Assembly: GCA_031254905.1 (NCBI GenBank)
Contig: JAIRTN010000068.1
Coordinates: 1 to 21,952 of the forward strand
Source: Coriobacteriales bacterium
Lineage (GTDB): Bacteria; Actinomycetota; Coriobacteriia; Coriobacteriales; UBA8131
DNA length: 21,952 nt
Reading direction: 5' to 3'
Shown: one piece after another, positions 1 through 6,879 of the stretch
Numbering within the stretch: the stretch's first letter is position 1
Layout of the letters: every line of letters begins with the position of its first letter
The notes under the pieces: generated by a model
Databases searched by the model: none
What the model saw: the letters and a program-made list of their open reading frames with translations, nothing else
What the model was told of the DNA's origin: nothing
Translations under genes and position numbers: made by a program

Positions 1-218
1 TGGCCCGCGTTGGCTTTTAATATGCCGAGAAGGACGCGGATTGTTGTTGATTTACCCGCCCCGTTTGGCCCGATGAAGCCAAAGACCTCGCCTTTCTCCA
101 CATTCAAATCAACGCCGTCGAGGGCCTTGACCTTTCCGAAGCGCTTGCGCAGGCCCTGCGTTTCGATGACTGCCGTTCCTGTTGCCGTGGGCATTGCCGC
201 TGTCATTGCCGTTGCCAT
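1..218 (-). CDS. ABC transporter ATP-binding protein, N-terminal part (runs off window)
   Basis: This is the start of a nucleotide-binding subunit of an ABC transporter; the rest lies beyond the left edge. The visible ~72 residues contain [19 protein letters not shown], which is the typical beta-strand start of the family, and a Walker A motif GPNGAGKST at about residues 54-62, followed by [14 protein letters not shown]. The spelling resembles drug- or antibiotic-exporter ATPases of the CcmA/DrrA type; that is inferred from family resemblance. The ATG at 218 is preferred because AAGG lies about 9 bases upstream; in-frame ATGs at 206 and 194 are alternatives. The first 16 residues are Ala/Thr/Met only, encoded by a degenerate hexamer repeat, and lie before the conserved domain. 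The gene begins 39 bases after the stop of the TetR regulator on the same strand, so both are probably transcribed from the operator-controlled promoter near 1041-1069. Confidence 0.93.
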   Translation of the reverse strand, partial: MATAMTAAMPTATGTAVIETQGLRKRFGKVKALDGVDLNVEKGEVFGFIGPNGAGKSTTIRVLLGILKANAG

Positions 219-222
219 TGCC
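175..222 (-). repeat. Degenerate 6-bp tandem repeat at the start of the ABC gene
   Basis: On the minus strand eight hexamer units follow one another: GGCAAT, GGCAAC, GGCAAT, GACAGC, GGCAAT, GCCCAC, GGCAAC, AGGAAC. Units spelled GGCAAT next to a following G create in-frame ATG codons, so three possible start codons occur within the repeat (218, 206, 194). The repeat encodes the Ala/Thr/Met-rich leader of the ABC ATPase. Confidence 0.75.
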
Positions 223-257
223 ACTCACCTTCCCTTCTGTAAGCGATGGCTATTTCA

Positions 258-1001
258 TCATTGCTTCTCTTTGTAGAACACGGTGCGAAGAAACGCGAAG
301 TACTCCGACGTATAACTCATCATGTAGTCATAGGCCTCGGGGCTCGTTTCGGGGCCGACGGTCGCAAGCAGGTGGTTGGTGATGCCCTCGCAGACCCAAT
401 TGATGCTCTGGACGACTTTTTCCTTGTCGAGACCCGCGCGAAGGTAGTCCTCGTTGAGCAGGGCGGTCATCATCGCGAGGGCCTCATAGGCTTGGTCGAC
501 CGACTGCCCGAGGACCTCTTTTGCCCGCGGGGGTATGTCGCCGGTCATGGCGCGCAGGTACAGGCGCGTTTCGAATACGTAGCGGTTTGCGACGCCAAGT
601 TTTGCCTCGATGGTCTTTTGCATGATGTCGAAGATATCGTCGTTTGCGAGGTCGATGCTGCCCATGACATCAGAGTAGAGTTGCTCGGCGACGTAGTTGA
701 GCAGGTAGAGATAGAGCCCGAGTTTGTCGTTGAAGTAATGAAAGAGCAGCCCCTTGCTAATCTGCGCGCGCTTGACGATTGCGTTGGTCGAAGCGCTCGC
801 GTAGTCGTTGCCCGCAAACTCCTCCAACGCCGCCCGCAAAATGCGCTGCTGTTTGTCGGGGTCGATGCTATGAAAATGCGCGTAAGAATCGGCGGAATCA
901 TCGTGGGTGACGGGTGCGGCGAGGTTGATGTCGGTGTCGGCGGTGGGGTCGCTTGGCGCAATGGGCTCGACGTGGCCCTGAAGGTCTTTTTCGTGCTGCA
1001 T
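258..1001 (-). CDS. TetR/AcrR family transcriptional regulator
   Basis: This 247-residue protein is a probable repressor of itself and the downstream ABC transporter. An N-terminal TetR helix-turn-helix domain spans about residues 50-96, with the recognition region near STNAIVKRAQISKGLLFHYF (residues 71-90), very typical of the family. The remainder is helical and would form the ligand-binding and dimer domain. The first ~45 residues (Asp/Ala/His-rich) are an extension not usual for TetR proteins and probably disordered. The ATG at 1001 has GAGAGG about 7 bases upstream. It is followed after 39 bases by the ABC ATPase, the standard regulator-exporter arrangement. Two 18-bp inverted repeats directly upstream overlap its promoter, so autoregulation is likely. 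The inducer cannot be read from the sequence. Confidence 0.95.
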   Translation of the reverse strand: MQHEKDLQGHVEPIAPSDPTADTDINLAAPVTHDDSADSYAHFHSIDPDKQQRILRAALEEFAGNDYASASTNAIVKRAQISKGLLFHYFNDKLGLYLYLLNYVAEQLYSDVMGSIDLANDDIFDIMQKTIEAKLGVANRYVFETRLYLRAMTGDIPPRAKEVLGQSVDQAYEALAMMTALLNEDYLRAGLDKEKVVQSINWVCEGITNHLLATVGPETSPEAYDYMMSYTSEYFAFLRTVFYKEKQ

Positions 1002-1018
1002 GAGGAAGCCTCTCTCCT

Positions 1019-1036
1019 ATTGACCATCCGGTCAAT
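1019..1036. promoter_or_regulatory. Putative TetR operator 1 (promoter-proximal)
   Basis: ATTGACCATCCGGTCAAT is an inverted repeat with 7-bp arms around a 4-bp centre. It lies between the -10 box and the start codon of the tetR gene, so a bound dimer would block transcript initiation or elongation. The same arms recur at 1053-1070, with 34 bp between the two centres. Confidence 0.8.
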
Positions 1037-1040
1037 ACAC

Positions 1041-1069
1041 AGAATACCACCCATTGACCAAGTGGTCAA
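1041..1069 (-). promoter_or_regulatory. Promoter of the tetR-ABC operon
   Basis: On the minus strand TTGACC (1069-1064) is followed after exactly 17 bases by TATTCT (1046-1041), a good match to sigma-70-type -35 and -10 boxes. The -35 box is part of operator 2 and operator 1 begins about 4 bases beyond the -10 box. This architecture is expected for a self-repressing TetR gene. Confidence 0.75.
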
Positions 1070-1070
1070 T
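1053..1070. promoter_or_regulatory. Putative TetR operator 2 (overlaps -35)
   Basis: ATTGACCAAGTGGTCAAT is a perfect inverted repeat with 8-bp arms and a 2-bp centre, sharing ATTGACC/GGTCAAT with operator 1. It covers the -35 hexamer of the leftward promoter. Confidence 0.82.
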
Positions 1071-1151
1071 AGCCCTTCCCCGACCAAGACGCCAAGCGGC
1101 AATAATATTGGCTATTCAACGGGTACAGGGGGAGGTGGGGTGGTTGCGAGG

Positions 1152-4100
1152 CTAAAAGGACAGCGCTTCTCTCCCTAACAATTCCTCAAGTTCCTTCCTC
1201 AACTCAGGCGAGTTTCCGTCCACCGACGGAAGTTCCGCGCGATACTTTCGCCCGTTTGATTGCGCGAGGAACATGACGACGGGAGCCATGCCGGGGTGGC
1301 TTTGCAGGATGCGCGAGAGGGAATCGCGTGTTTGCTGGTTGAAGCGCTCGAAGGAGATGTGCAGTTCCAAGGAACGGATGACGGGCGAGGGGCGGGTGGG
1401 TTCGTCCAGTTTGAGGCGTTTTACCTCGTTTACCAGTATTTGCTGGCCGCGGTCCGTTGATTCGTAGCGGCCCCGCACTTGCACGACGGCGTCATGGCCG
1501 TCGTCGTCCGGGTCGAGCGCTTGACCGCTCTCCTTGAAATAGCGGGGGAACATGATGGCCTCGATGGAGCCCTCCCTGTCCTCGAGGATAAATTTTGCCA
1601 TGCGCTCGCCCTTCTTGGAGAAGGACGCGACGAGGTTGGTAGCCATGCCCGCGAGATTGATGAACTTCTTTTGGGGAATCTTGTTTTGCGTGAGCGCGCC
1701 GCCGTGTTCGTCGCCGCCCGCGCCCTCGTCATCGTCGGTGGCCGCAAAGACGCCGAGTGAGAAATCGCTGTTCGCCCTGAGCAAGTCCTCGTAGGGGCTT
1801 AAGGGGTGGTCGGAGACATACATCTTGAGAATCTCTCGCTCAAAGCCGAGTTTTGCCCGACGCTCCCACTCCACGCCGTCTGGCGCGGGGATGTCCTCAG
1901 CAAAACCGGAATCGACGCCGCTCTCCTCAAACATATCGAAAAGCGAGACCTGACCGTCCGCTCGGTCGCGATGGCGCTTCGCCGCGACCTCCATGAGGTT
2001 GTCTTTTTCCAGAAACTTCATCATCTGCCTGCGGGTATAGCCGGTTGAATCGAAGGCACCCGCTTTGACAAGTGCCTCGACGGTCTTTTTGTTGCATAGG
2101 GTGTTATTGACGCGGAAGGTAAAATCATGGAGCGAGGTGAAGCGCCCGTTCTTCTCCCGTTCCTCTATTATCTGCTCGGCGGCTCCCTCCCCCACACCTC
2201 TGATGCCCGCAAGCCCGAAGCGTATGCCCTCGGCAAGGGCCGTAAACTCGCCGCCTGAGGAGTTTACATCGGGCGGCAGTACGTCGATGCCGCTTTGTCT
2301 ACACGCGGACATGTACTTGATGAGGCGGTCGGATTTGCCCACAAAACTCGACAGCACAGCCGCCATGTATTCTTTGGGGTAATAGGTCTTTATCCACGCC
2401 GTTTGCATGACGAGGATGGCGTAGGCGGCAGAGTGCGACTTGTTAAAGGCGTACTCCGCGAATTTCTCCACATCATCCCATATCTTCTGGGCAAGCATGC
2501 GGGAAAAACCGTTGCGCTCAGCCCCGCCGAGCCAATGTTCCTTCATGGTCTCATGCGTGCCATCGGCCCAGTCCATGGGCTTTTTTGTCATGAGTTCGAT
2601 GTTCTTCTTCGACATGGCTTTGCGGATACGGTCGCTCTCCCCTGCCGTAAAGCCGCTCATAACCATGGAGATGCGCATGACCTGCTCTTGGTAGACGATG
2701 GCGCCGTAGGTTTCTTCGAGGACCTCCCGCAGACGGTCGTCGTAGTAGCTGATGGCGGTTTTGCCGGTCTTACGGTCAACGAAGTCGTCCGCCATGCCCG
2801 AGTTGAGCGGGCCGGGGCGAAACAGCGCGATGGTAGCAACGATGTCTGAGTACCGGTCGACGCGCATACGCTTGATGAGCGAGGTCATACCGGGGCTTTC
2901 CACCTGAAAAACGCCGGCGGTATCGCCACGCGCCAAAAGCTCAAACACCTTTGAATCGTTGAGCGGAAGGGTGTTGGGGTCGATGTCCACGCCGTGGTTA
3001 TGCTTTACATAGGCGCAGGCCTTCTGCAAGACATTGAGGGTCCTAAGGCCAAGAAAGTCCATCTTGAGCAGGCCGAGTTCGGCGTTGTGTGTGCCGTCGT
3101 ACTGCGTGATGATGACGCCGCCCTTTGTGTCGTACTTCACGGGAACGTGGTCGTCTACGGGGTCGCGGCAGATGATGACCGCGCTCGCGTGTACGCCCTC
3201 GCCGCGGATGGTACCCTCCAGCGAAAGAGCCGCGTCGATGATTTTCCTCGTGTCCGGATTGTCGCGATATTCTTGGACAAGTTCGGGGTTACGCTCGGTG
3301 TTTTTCTTTGCGTCCTCATGGATGCCAAGCGTCCCTTTGAGCGTAGCCGACGGGCCGAAGGGAACCTTCTTGGAAATCTCCGAGCCGATATAGATGGGAT
3401 AATCGAAAACGCGGGTCGCGTCGACGATGGCCTGTTTGGCCTTCATCTTGCCGAAGGTGATGACGTGGGCGACCTTTTCGGTGCCATATAACTCCCGTAG
3501 ATGCTCGATGACCCTGAAGCGCCCGTCTTCGTCAAAGTCGATGTCGATGTCGGGCATCTCGAGACGCTCCGGCGAGAGAAAGCGCTCGAACAGCAGGCCG
3601 TTGTCGATGGGGTCGAGGCTTGTGATGCCGAGGGCATAGCTGATAATGGAACCCGCAGCGCTCCCGCGACCGGGCCCAACGCCTACACCATTGGCGCGCG
3701 CCCAACTCGTGAACTCCTGCACAACGAGGAAGTAAGCGGGGAAGCCCTGCTCACAGATGATGGCGTACTCGTGTTCAAAGCGCTCCATGACCTCCGCGGA
3801 CAGAGGCTCACGGTAAAGCCTCTTGAGCCCCGCCAGCGCCTCCTTGCGCAGCATACTTTCATTGGTTTCGCCCTCGGGTAGAGGAATCGTCGGCAGGATG
3901 ATTTTGCGTGAGAGGCTTGTCTCGCACTTGTCCGCAATCTCAAGTGTTGTGTCGCAGGCCTCGGGGAAGTCGCGCAACGCCTCGCGCATTTCCGCCTCTG
4001 TTTTCATATAGAACTGGTCGTTCGTGAAGCGCATGCGATTGGCGTCGTCGAACTTGGCGCCCGTGCCGATGCAGAGCATGATGTCCTGCATGGCGGCATC

Positions 4101-4745
4101 CTCTTTGTGCAGGTAGTGCATGTCGTTGGCGGCAACCGTCTTGAGCCCAAGTTCGCGCGCGAGTGAGGTGAGTTCTCCGTTAAGCTGTCGCTGCATGATG
4201 CCTTCGTCCGTTTGCAGCCCTTGGTCCTGCAACTCTATGTAGAAGTCGCCCGGAGCGAAGATGCCCGCGTAGCGCTCCGCCCACAGGCGCGCCTCGTCGC
4301 GCTGGTTGCTACGCAGCTTCTGCGGGATGATGCCGAGCATGCAGGCCGAGGTTGCGATGATGCCCTCGGCGTGCGTCTTGAGCGAGTTGAGGGTAACGCG
4401 CGGTCGGTAGTAGAAACCTTCTACCGCCGCGGTTGAAACGACTTTGATGAGATTGCGGTAGCCTTGGGGGTTTTTGGCAAGCAGTATCATGTGGTAGAGT
4501 TCGGGCTTGCGGTCGCGCCGCAACTCATCGTCCGGCGTAAAGTATATTTCGCAGCCGATGATGGGCTTGATGCCCGCCCCTTCGCAGGCATCGACGAAGG
4601 CAGGCACGCCGTACATATAGCCGTGGTCGGTGATGGCAAGCGCCGGCATCTCGAGGTCACGGGCGCGACACGCCATGGCATCGACCTTGGTCGCGCCGTC
4701 GAGCAGAGAGTACTCAGTGTGGTTGTGAAGATGTACAAATCCCAT
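1152..4745 (-). CDS. dnaE: DNA polymerase III alpha subunit (replicative DnaE)
   Basis: This is the catalytic subunit of the replicative polymerase, 1197 residues, a normal length for DnaE1. The protein opens directly with the PHP domain (FVHLHNHTEYSLLDG), which fixes the start. All nine expected PHP metal ligands appear present: H7, H9, D16, H41, E66, H85, C135, D208 and H210. That pattern is known from actinobacterial DnaE1 proteins in which the PHP domain is a proofreading exonuclease. The polymerase aspartates are seen at D401 and D403 (PDIDIDFDEDGR) and D563 (LLKMDFLGL). A helix-hairpin-helix region and an OB fold (INLAGMATNLVASFSKKGER onward) follow. It lies 130 bases behind the yerC-like gene on the same strand, and its own ribosome site is weak (GAAGAAGC). 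No terminator is obvious after the stop. Confidence 0.99.
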   Translation of the reverse strand: MGFVHLHNHTEYSLLDGATKVDAMACRARDLEMPALAITDHGYMYGVPAFVDACEGAGIKPIIGCEIYFTPDDELRRDRKPELYHMILLAKNPQGYRNLIKVVSTAAVEGFYYRPRVTLNSLKTHAEGIIATSACMLGIIPQKLRSNQRDEARLWAERYAGIFAPGDFYIELQDQGLQTDEGIMQRQLNGELTSLARELGLKTVAANDMHYLHKEDAAMQDIMLCIGTGAKFDDANRMRFTNDQFYMKTEAEMREALRDFPEACDTTLEIADKCETSLSRKIILPTIPLPEGETNESMLRKEALAGLKRLYREPLSAEVMERFEHEYAIICEQGFPAYFLVVQEFTSWARANGVGVGPGRGSAAGSIISYALGITSLDPIDNGLLFERFLSPERLEMPDIDIDFDEDGRFRVIEHLRELYGTEKVAHVITFGKMKAKQAIVDATRVFDYPIYIGSEISKKVPFGPSATLKGTLGIHEDAKKNTERNPELVQEYRDNPDTRKIIDAALSLEGTIRGEGVHASAVIICRDPVDDHVPVKYDTKGGVIITQYDGTHNAELGLLKMDFLGLRTLNVLQKACAYVKHNHGVDIDPNTLPLNDSKVFELLARGDTAGVFQVESPGMTSLIKRMRVDRYSDIVATIALFRPGPLNSGMADDFVDRKTGKTAISYYDDRLREVLEETYGAIVYQEQVMRISMVMSGFTAGESDRIRKAMSKKNIELMTKKPMDWADGTHETMKEHWLGGAERNGFSRMLAQKIWDDVEKFAEYAFNKSHSAAYAILVMQTAWIKTYYPKEYMAAVLSSFVGKSDRLIKYMSACRQSGIDVLPPDVNSSGGEFTALAEGIRFGLAGIRGVGEGAAEQIIEEREKNGRFTSLHDFTFRVNNTLCNKKTVEALVKAGAFDSTGYTRRQMMKFLEKDNLMEVAAKRHRDRADGQVSLFDMFEESGVDSGFAEDIPAPDGVEWERRAKLGFEREILKMYVSDHPLSPYEDLLRANSDFSLGVFAATDDDEGAGGDEHGGALTQNKIPQKKFINLAGMATNLVASFSKKGERMAKFILEDREGSIEAIMFPRYFKESGQALDPDDDGHDAVVQVRGRYESTDRGQQILVNEVKRLKLDEPTRPSPVIRSLELHISFERFNQQTRDSLSRILQSHPGMAPVVMFLAQSNGRKYRAELPSVDGNSPELRKELEELLGREALSF

Positions 4746-4875
4746 GTGTTTCGGTGCTTCTTCCCATTCTCTTGCGTGCGGTTGCCCAACACGTCCAACA
4801 CGCCATCTGCGCTCTTTGCGCCATCTATGCTCGATGGAGCAAAGCGGCAGTTGTCGCTCTTTTCATCTTATCCGG

Positions 4876-5166
4876 TTATCGCTCACGAGCCATGACGGCG
4901 CGATAGCCGCCTGTCCCGTAGTTGAGGCATTTGGAAACCCGGGCTATGGTCGTTGCCGACGCTCCCGTCGCCTTCTCTATCGCGGCATAGGAGGCACCGG
5001 CATCGAGCATGGACGCAACCGTGAGCCGTTGCGCCATCTCATGTATCTCGCGGATGGTGCAGAGGTCCTCCATGAGTGCCTCAACTTGAGCGGAATCCCT
5101 CGAATCGGCAAAGGCTTGGTACAAGCGTTGCAATTCCGCTTCTGAAGCATGTTTTGCACCTGTCAT
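4876..5166 (-). CDS. YerC/YecD-type TrpR-related DNA-binding protein
   Basis: This 96-residue protein belongs to the TrpR-like YerC/YecD family, small helical DNA-binding proteins whose target and ligand are generally unknown. The conserved features are the central IREIHEMAQRLTVASMLDAG (residues 38-57) and the helix-turn-helix SYAAIEKATGASATTIARVS (residues 59-78), followed by the family-typical KCLNYGTGGYR. The ATG at 5166 has GAGGGAG about 6 bases upstream. It is the first gene of a leftward unit with dnaE; the gap is 130 bases. A -10-like TACAAT lies 34 bases upstream of the start. Whether it controls dnaE cannot be told from sequence. Confidence 0.93.
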   Translation of the reverse strand: MTGAKHASEAELQRLYQAFADSRDSAQVEALMEDLCTIREIHEMAQRLTVASMLDAGASYAAIEKATGASATTIARVSKCLNYGTGGYRAVMARER

Positions 5167-5199
5167 ACCATCTCCCTCGACACTGGGCCATCCGATTTC

Positions 5200-5205
5200 A
5201 TTGTA
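5200..5205 (-). promoter_or_regulatory. Candidate -10 box for the yerC-dnaE unit
   Basis: The minus strand reads TACAAT, about 34 bases before the yerC-like start. No convincing -35 hexamer is found at 16-18 bases. The same TACAAT -10 spelling is seen before ilvE and the patatin gene, which gives it some support. Confidence 0.4.
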
Positions 5206-5225
5206 GCAAACACAGGCGGCGCTTC

Positions 5226-5260
5226 ACGCGAAGAACGGGGAGCTTTTCCGCTCCCCGTTC
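5226..5260. repeat. 35-bp direct repeat, copy 1 (terminator-like hairpin)
   Basis: This copy is identical over 35 bases to 6755-6789. It folds into a stem of 11 bp (GAACGGGGAGC with GCTCCCCGTTC) with loop TTTTCC. It sits immediately upstream of the yerC promoter and upstream of the divergent ATPase gene, so it terminates neither of those genes. This position makes sense only as a barrier to leftward read-through or as a duplication product. The stem is cut short on its right side compared with copy 2. Confidence 0.85.
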
Positions 5261-5378
5261 ATGAACCCCCTGTCATGAAGCAAAGCTGCTTCGCTTTAGC
5301 GGCGGCGTAGGGCGAGGGGTCTGACCACCAGATTTTGCCCTTGAAAAACTGCCTAGTAGATTGTAGAAAAATTGTCTA

Positions 5379-5408
5379 TTAAGACGCCGAAATGTGGTAT
5401 AGTATATT
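5379..5408 (+). promoter_or_regulatory. Candidate promoter of the ATPase gene
   Basis: An AT-rich stretch unlike the surroundings holds TTAAGA (5379-5384), 18 bases, then TATATT (5403-5408). An overlapping alternative -10 is TATAGT at 5398-5403. The ATPase TTG start follows at 5437. The choice between the two is uncertain. Confidence 0.4.
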
Positions 5409-5436
5409 TTGCATAATGACACTAAGGAGCCACATT

Positions 5437-6708
5437 TTGACTATCTATAAAACCCGTCATCTCGACTTCTATTTACGAGAGTTATTCGACGAACTACCAG
5501 CCATAGAGATATTCGGTGCCAAGGCGGTTGGCAAAACGTCTACTGCCGAACAACTCGCCGCCCATACTCTCAAACTCGATATCCAACAAGCCTATGATGT
5601 GGCTCAGGGGGGCATCCCCGTATTGCAGCGTCTGCCCAAACCGCTACTGATTGATGAGTGGCAGCGATTTCCACCAGTATGGGACCATATCAGGCGCTTG
5701 GTTGACGAAGATTCCTCGCCCGAGCAGTACCTGCTTACTGGCAGCAGCCTGCCTAAAAGCGCATCGGTACACAGCGGCGCCGGAAGGATTGTGCGACTAA
5801 GAATGCGCCCCCTGTCATTGGCGGAGCGACAGCTTGACAGCCCGATCGTTGGCATCGGCGACCTACTGAACGAAAGCCCCGATATGATTTCTGGTACGAC
5901 AGATATCACGCTACCGGACTACATCAGGCAAATCCTGCTTTCAGGATTTCCGGCCATCAATCAACTCTCGCTCAGGGCTTCCCGGATGCAACTCAATGGC
6001 TATATCGAAAACATCATCCAAAGGGAGTTTCCCGAACAGGGACAGATGATTCGTAAACCGGAGACGCTCAGGCGCTGGCTCAAGGCGCTGGCCGCCGCCA
6101 CGGGCAGTACCGCCAGTTATCAGGCGATTCTCAAGGCATCTTCTTCGGGCGAGCCAAGCACTCCTGCGCGAGACACGACCATGGGGTATCGGGATACCCT
6201 AGACGCACTCTGGATTACTGACCGCGTTGAGGCTTGGCAGCCGACTGCCAACGACTTTGCCACCTTAGCCAAGTCGCCTAAACACTATCTGGTTGACCCG
6301 GCTTTAAGTGCCCGCCTGTTGTCTGTTTCAGAGGAGCAGTTGCTCAGGGGAGCCAAACGAGAGATATTAGGTCCACAATCCGGGTCGTTGCTCGGTCGAT
6401 TGTTCGAGGCGCTAATCGCCCAGAGTTTGCAGACCTACTGTCTGATAAATGAAGCCGAATTGCGCCATTATCGCAGTGTCAGAGGCGAGCGAGAAATTGA
6501 CTTTATTATCAGCCGCGGCGAATCTTTGCTGGCAGTCGAAGTCAAGTTGGCGCCATCGGTCAGCAACGACGATGTCTCCTCCATCAAGTGGCTGATGAAC
6601 AACTACCATGCTCAAAGCGTCACGGGCGTCGTCATCTATACCGGCGCCTACGCCTACACCCGCCCCGACCAAATCCATGTCGTACCCGCGGCGCTGCTCG
6701 GTGCCTGA
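5437..6708 (+). CDS. AAA-type ATPase with DUF4143 domain
   Basis: This 423-residue protein belongs to the large ATP-binding/DUF4143 family, whose cellular role is mostly undetermined. Walker A is GAKAVGKTS (residues 27-35) and Walker B is LLIDEWQ (D73, E74). Sensor-like LLTGSS follows, then RMRPLSLAER, a family hallmark. The C-terminal DUF4143 part ends in GEREIDFIISRGESLLAVEVKL, which has the E...D...ExK spacing of PD-(D/E)XK nuclease folds. I chose the TTG at 5437 because AAGGAG lies 7 bases upstream; an in-frame ATG at 5392 has no ribosome site and lies upstream of the likely -10. The gene is more AT-rich than its neighbours, points against them, and is bracketed by 35-bp identical repeats, all consistent with acquisition. 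No antitoxin or other partner gene is visible. Confidence 0.92.
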   Translation: MTIYKTRHLDFYLRELFDELPAIEIFGAKAVGKTSTAEQLAAHTLKLDIQQAYDVAQGGIPVLQRLPKPLLIDEWQRFPPVWDHIRRLVDEDSSPEQYLLTGSSLPKSASVHSGAGRIVRLRMRPLSLAERQLDSPIVGIGDLLNESPDMISGTTDITLPDYIRQILLSGFPAINQLSLRASRMQLNGYIENIIQREFPEQGQMIRKPETLRRWLKALAAATGSTASYQAILKASSSGEPSTPARDTTMGYRDTLDALWITDRVEAWQPTANDFATLAKSPKHYLVDPALSARLLSVSEEQLLRGAKREILGPQSGSLLGRLFEALIAQSLQTYCLINEAELRHYRSVRGEREIDFIISRGESLLAVEVKLAPSVSNDDVSSIKWLMNNYHAQSVTGVVIYTGAYAYTRPDQIHVVPAALLGA

Positions 6709-6754
6709 TGACTGCGCGCTTTGAACCCTTACGCAAAATAAAGCCTACGTAAAG

Positions 6755-6789
6755 ACGCGAAGAACGGGGAGCTTTTCCGCTCCCCGTTC
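6755..6789. repeat. 35-bp direct repeat, copy 2 (terminator hairpin)
   Basis: This is the identical partner of 5226-5260. Here the stem extends to 14 bp (GAAGAACGGGGAGC with GCTCCCCGTTCTTC, 6759-6792) around loop TTTTCC. It lies between the convergent ATPase and surface-protein genes, the correct place for a shared bidirectional terminator. It lacks a long T tract on either side. Its complete stem suggests it is the original copy. Confidence 0.85.
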
Positions 6790-6849
6790 TTCCACATTCA
6801 TGAGCCTGTTCGCGTGGTTCACCCATAAAGCAAGCCTGCGCGCGTCGGT

Positions 6850-6879
6850 ATCAGCCTCAGCATCAGCATCAGTATCAGC
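6850..6879. repeat. 6-bp tandem repeat at the end of the surface protein gene
   Basis: Five units follow one another on the plus strand: ATCAGC, CTCAGC, ATCAGC, ATCAGT, ATCAGC. The stop codon of the surface protein (TGA, 6877-6875) lies in the last unit, so the rest of the repeat is in the 3' untranslated region. Gain or loss of units would not alter the protein. Confidence 0.7.

Noticed and set aside
246..1178. 310-residue open frame on the plus strand
   Set aside because: It lies antisense to the clear TetR gene, has no family motif and no ribosome site; the TetR frame carries the conserved helix-turn-helix.
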